Of a DNA stretch of 64,000 bases, positions 61,158-64,000 are shown in pieces (the stretch's first letter is position 1; every line of letters starts with the position of its first letter). The translations under genes and the position numbers were made by a program. This stretch comes from Halopiger xanaduensis SH-6 (GTDB lineage: Archaea; Halobacteriota; Halobacteria; Halobacteriales; Natrialbaceae): the NCBI RefSeq assembly GCF_000217715.1, contig NC_015658.1, positions 310,001-374,000 of the forward strand, given 5' to 3'. The notes beneath the pieces are model-generated. The model was not told the DNA's origin and searched no databases. It saw only the letters and a list, made by a program, of their open reading frames with translations.

Positions 61158-62312
61158 TTAGTAGAGCCGGTCGGTCGCGATTTCGGCACCCTCGACGAGC
61201 GCCTCGAGTTTCGCCCACGCGATTTCGGGATCGACCATTCCGATGCCGGCCTGCGTGCCGAACCCGCAGTCGGGGGCGGCGACGATCGGCGTCGAGTCGT
61301 CGACCGCGTCGGCGACGCGCTCGAGGCGATCGGCGATGGTCTCTGGATGGTCGATGATGTTCGTCTTCACGTCGACGACGCCCGGCATCAGCGTCCAGCC
61401 GTCCGGGAGCGGGTGCTCGGCGAACGCGCGGTACTCGTGCTGGTGGCGGGGGTTGGCCTGCTCGATGCTGAGACCGGTGATGTCGGCCTCGTAGATCACC
61501 GGCAGCATGTCGGCGAGATCGGTATCGAGGTGGTGCGGTCCTTCGTAGCTCCCCCAGCAGGTGTGGAGGCGGACCTGCTCCGCCGGAACGTTCTCGAGGG
61601 CCTCGTTAAGCGCCTCGACGTGGAGCTGCGTGATCTCCTTGATCTCGTCGAGCGGCGCGTCGGCGTACGCCGCCGTCTGACCGGTCGTGAGTAACTCGGG
61701 CGCGTCGATCTGGATCGTCAGCCCGGCGTCGGCAATGAGTTCGTACTCCTCGGCCATCGCGTCCGCGACGTCGAAGAGGAACTCCGCGTAGTCGTCGTAG
61801 TGGTCGTTGACGTGCGTCGCCGTGACGATGCTCGGCGACGCCGAAGTCATGAACGTGTCCTCGAACTCGGCGTCGGCGTCCTCGAGGGCCGCGAGGAAGC
61901 CGTCGATCTCGGCTTCCGCCTCCTCGTGGCCGGTGTACTCGATTCGATCGTCGACGACGGGGTGCATCGAGAGGTCGATGACGTCCGTCTTGAACGTCTC
62001 CTCGGCGTACTCCGGGAACTCCTGGAGGTCGGCCCACAGCTCCTGCTCGCGTTCGCCTTCGATCCCGCTCAGCCGGTCCTTGACGTACCAGTTGAACGAG
62101 ACGCGGGATTGCTCGCCGTTGTTGGCGATGTCGAGGCCGGCCTCCGTCTGCCGTTCGACGACGGCGCGCGTCGCGTCCGCGACGGTCGACTCCCACTCGT
62201 CCTCGTCGACGCCCTCGCCGTCCTGGCGCTTCTCGAGCAGTTCGAGCAGTTCCGGCGGTCGCGGAAGACTCCCGATGTGCGTCGTGCGAATCCGATCTGC
62301 GGTATCTCTCAT
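61158..62312 (-). CDS. Cobalamin-independent methionine synthase-like (MetE C-terminal family)
   Basis: This has 384 residues. It opens with RIRTTHIGSLPRPPELLE, the (phosphate/folate contact) signature, continues with NNGEQSRVSFNWYVKDRL and IQIDAPELL, and has the zinc ligands H-x-C in QVRLHTCWGSY and the late cysteine in VAAPDCGFGTQ. It transfers a methyl group to a thiol such as homocysteine; haloarchaeal core MetE proteins of this length take the methyl from an uncertain donor. The start at 62312 has a TATA-like TATTTATTA at leaderless distance. A ladder of GAGTA/TACTC repeats covers the promoter. Confidence 0.87.
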   Translation of the reverse strand: MRDTADRIRTTHIGSLPRPPELLELLEKRQDGEGVDEDEWESTVADATRAVVERQTEAGLDIANNGEQSRVSFNWYVKDRLSGIEGEREQELWADLQEFPEYAEETFKTDVIDLSMHPVVDDRIEYTGHEEAEAEIDGFLAALEDADAEFEDTFMTSASPSIVTATHVNDHYDDYAEFLFDVADAMAEEYELIADAGLTIQIDAPELLTTGQTAAYADAPLDEIKEITQLHVEALNEALENVPAEQVRLHTCWGSYEGPHHLDTDLADMLPVIYEADITGLSIEQANPRHQHEYRAFAEHPLPDGWTLMPGVVDVKTNIIDHPETIADRLERVADAVDDSTPIVAAPDCGFGTQAGIGMVDPEIAWAKLEALVEGAEIATDRLY

Positions 62313-62313
62313 T

Positions 62314-62340
62314 GAGTACTCGTTTGAGTAATAAATACTC
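62314..62340. promoter_or_regulatory. GAGTA/TACTC repeat ladder over the MetE-like promoter
   Basis: GAGTACTC (62314-62321), TACTC-GTTT-GAGTA (62317-62330) and GAGTA-ATAAA-TACTC (62326-62340) overlap one another and the TATA tract of the gene starting at 62312. A regulator that binds GAGTA half-sites could thus block the promoter. The spacing does not match the longer TrmB spacing. Confidence 0.5.
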
Positions 62341-62592
62341 GCCATAATATAACCCACGGTATTTTCTCGACGGCTACGCGACGCTCATCGCCGCCGTCGA
62401 CAGGGACGATCGGACCTGTGTTTCCGGCGTGCGAGTGAGTCGCGTGTAACCCGTTCACGTATATGTAGAGATTTCGTGAACTGTATCCTATTTCTCCATT
62501 AAACATCGGTACCAGCACTCATAGCGTGCAAACGACCGTTACATACAGATGATATATGAAGCGTTTTACGCCTGAGACACGGACGAACTATC

Positions 62593-64000
62593 GTGGCTTC
62601 TCGAGTGCCGAATCCGTTCCGGTGGCTGCTGCTCTCGATCGGGTACCTCCTCGCTCGAGCGGACGTCGTCGACCCGCGCCGCGTCGAGCGGACGACCGAT
62701 CTCGCCTGGCCGCGGATCGTGACCGGGATCGCCCGGATGTCGAAATCCGCGGCCGACGTGGCGATGGTCGGGATAGCGCTGGGTCCCGCAGCGATCGCCG
62801 GCGTCGGATTCGCGACCCCCTTCTGGGGACTCGCGTTCGCGTTCGGCGGCGGCGTCGCCGGGGCGACGATCAGTCTCGTCTCCCAGCGGTACAGCGCCGA
62901 CGCGGACGACGAGCTGTCGCTGGCGGTGACCACGAGCGCGCTCCTCGTCGTCGCGATCACCGTTCCGCTCGCAGCCCTGTTCTGGACGCTCCCCGAGGGC
63001 CTGATCGGGCTCGTCGGCGACGGGACCGCGTCCGTCGCCTACGGTGCGGACTATCTGCGCGTCGTTGCCCTCGGCGTTCCGTTCGCCGGACTGAATCTGA
63101 TCGGGAGCCGCACGCTCGTCGGCGCGGACGACGCGTGGACGCCGATGATGCTGCGAGCGGGCGGTGCAGTCGTCAACGTCGTCATCAACGCCGTGCTGCT
63201 GTTCGTCCTCGAGGTCGGCGTCGTCGGCGCGGCGATCGGGACGGTCGCGGCGAACGTACTCGTACTGGCGGCCTTCGTGACTGGATTTACCGTCGGTTGG
63301 CTGCCGCTGATCGGCGAGTTTCCCGTCACCGTGGATCTCTCGCGACCCTACACGACGGTCGCCGATATTCGGGACGTGGTCGACATCGGAACCCCGCTCG
63401 TGTTCACGAACGTCGCCCGTCGCGCCGCGCAGTTCCCGATGCTCGCGATCGTCGCGCTGTTCGGCCCGAACGTCGTCGCCGCCTACGTCGTTGCCCGCCG
63501 CGTGCGCGATCTGATGGACACGCCCGGCTGGGGCTTCTCGCTGGCCTCCTCGAGTCTGGTCGGCCAGGAACTCGGCACCGGCGACGAGCGGGGCGCGGGG
63601 AGGTACGGGCAGGAAGTGCTCCGGTTCGGGACCGCCGTATACCTCTTTAGCGCAGCGGGCGTCTTCCTCTTCGCCGAACAGGTCGGCCGGCTCTTCGTCG
63701 ACGATCCGTCGATCCTGCCGCTGGTCACGACGTTCATCGTCGTCGCCTGCGTCAGCGTCATCTTCCGCGGCGTCAGCGGCGGCGCGACCGGCCCGCTCCG
63801 CGCGAGCGGCGACACCCGCTGGCCGTTCTACGGCCAACTGCTGGGACTGTACGTCTTCGCGCTTCCGCTCGCCGCCCTCGGCGCGATCTCGCTGCCGGTA
63901 CCCGTCCTCGGTGCCGTGACGCCGCTGGGAATCGAAGCGCTGTACGCGGCGCTGATACTCGAGACGCTCGTTCCCGCCGTGATCACCTACTACCGGTTCA
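62593..64000 (+). CDS. MATE-family efflux transporter (3' end outside window)
   Basis: 469 residues are visible; the frame runs off the right edge. The start is a GTG (62593, or 62605 in the same frame). RTTDLAWPRIVTGIARMSKS is the usual beginning of haloarchaeal MATE proteins, followed by helices VGIALGPAAIAGVGFATPFW, GGGVAGATISLVSQRY, and RLFVDDPSILPLVTTF near the end. It exports cationic compounds with sodium or protons. No start partner or regulator lies upstream apart from 280 nt of intergenic DNA. Confidence 0.85.
   Translation, partial: MASRVPNPFRWLLLSIGYLLARADVVDPRRVERTTDLAWPRIVTGIARMSKSAADVAMVGIALGPAAIAGVGFATPFWGLAFAFGGGVAGATISLVSQRYSADADDELSLAVTTSALLVVAITVPLAALFWTLPEGLIGLVGDGTASVAYGADYLRVVALGVPFAGLNLIGSRTLVGADDAWTPMMLRAGGAVVNVVINAVLLFVLEVGVVGAAIGTVAANVLVLAAFVTGFTVGWLPLIGEFPVTVDLSRPYTTVADIRDVVDIGTPLVFTNVARRAAQFPMLAIVALFGPNVVAAYVVARRVRDLMDTPGWGFSLASSSLVGQELGTGDERGAGRYGQEVLRFGTAVYLFSAAGVFLFAEQVGRLFVDDPSILPLVTTFIVVACVSVIFRGVSGGATGPLRASGDTRWPFYGQLLGLYVFALPLAALGAISLPVPVLGAVTPLGIEALYAALILETLVPAVITYYRF

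Noticed and set aside
62314-62340. TrmB-type binding site
   Set aside because: Half-sites resemble TACT/GAGTA, but the spacing is shorter than the TrmB consensus, and the gene is not a sugar or gluconeogenic gene.
1-64000. CRISPR arrays, rRNA or tRNA genes
   Set aside because: No regularly spaced repeats and no recognisable tRNA or rRNA sequence were seen on reading both strands.

Overview
The window is chromosomal-type DNA from a halophilic archaeon (class Halobacteria, probably a Natrialbales-like genus). The evidence is the high GC content, acidic low-lysine proteins, twin-arginine signal peptides and lipoboxes, TATA-like tracts about 26 nt before start codons (leaderless transcripts), and families typical of haloarchaea (gfo6-type oxidoreductase, PAC2, haloarchaeal EF-1alpha, MEDS and DUF7344 fragments). 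No rRNA, tRNA or CRISPR array was recognised. The genus cannot be fixed from the sequence alone.

Layout. 1-2.7 kb: an exported beta-propeller protein (cut by the window edge), a small secreted protein and a polysaccharide deacetylase. 3-6.6 kb: a scarred zone with an IS200/IS605-type tnpB element, a PadR regulator, a frameshifted MEDS sensor and two copies of an unexplained stem-forming element of about 90 bp. 6.7-9.2 kb: a three-gene operon (PEP-hydrolase-like TIM barrel, cupin, UPF0261) that carries separately the two domains fused in plant Tm-1. 9.3-15.3 kb: a histidine kinase, a LolA-like lipoprotein, a DUF502 membrane protein and a gfo6-like dehydrogenase. 15.5-18.3 kb: an AT-rich foreign island with a tyrosine recombinase, a ComF-like phosphoribosyltransferase and a translationally coupled DprA/Smf (SLOG) protein; this is the best candidate for an undescribed system. 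18.7-25.6 kb: an arylsulfotransferase-like protein, ZIP and SMR transporters, a PAC2 protein, a DoeA-like hydrolase, a haloacid dehalogenase and a VapBC pair.

25.6-45.2 kb is metabolic and reads as catabolism of compatible solutes or amino acids: a D-2-hydroxyacid dehydrogenase with a large FAD/Fe-S oxidase, two AbgA-like M20 amidohydrolases, a threonine ammonia-lyase, a BCCT transporter, two class III aminotransferases (one EctB/DoeD-like, next to RidA), a tungsten aldehyde:ferredoxin oxidoreductase and a zinc-ribbon HTH regulator. With the DoeA-like enzyme at 22.8 kb these could form a complete ectoine degradation route in which M20 and AOR enzymes replace DoeB and DoeC. That pathway is inference.

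45.3-50.3 kb holds housekeeping genes (Na/Ca exchanger, SOD, pirin, flavoprotein, TetR). 50.4-56.2 kb is a graveyard: an RHH/PIN toxin-antitoxin pair, an IS6-family fragment, a stand-alone full-length EF-1alpha gene, broken HTH genes and three copies of a TTAACCAACA inverted repeat, two of them inside a duplicated divergent promoter. 56.3-59.4 kb is a complete TRAP transporter operon. The window ends with a secreted protein, a decapitated primase-polymerase that abuts a MetE-like gene, and a MATE exporter that runs off the end.
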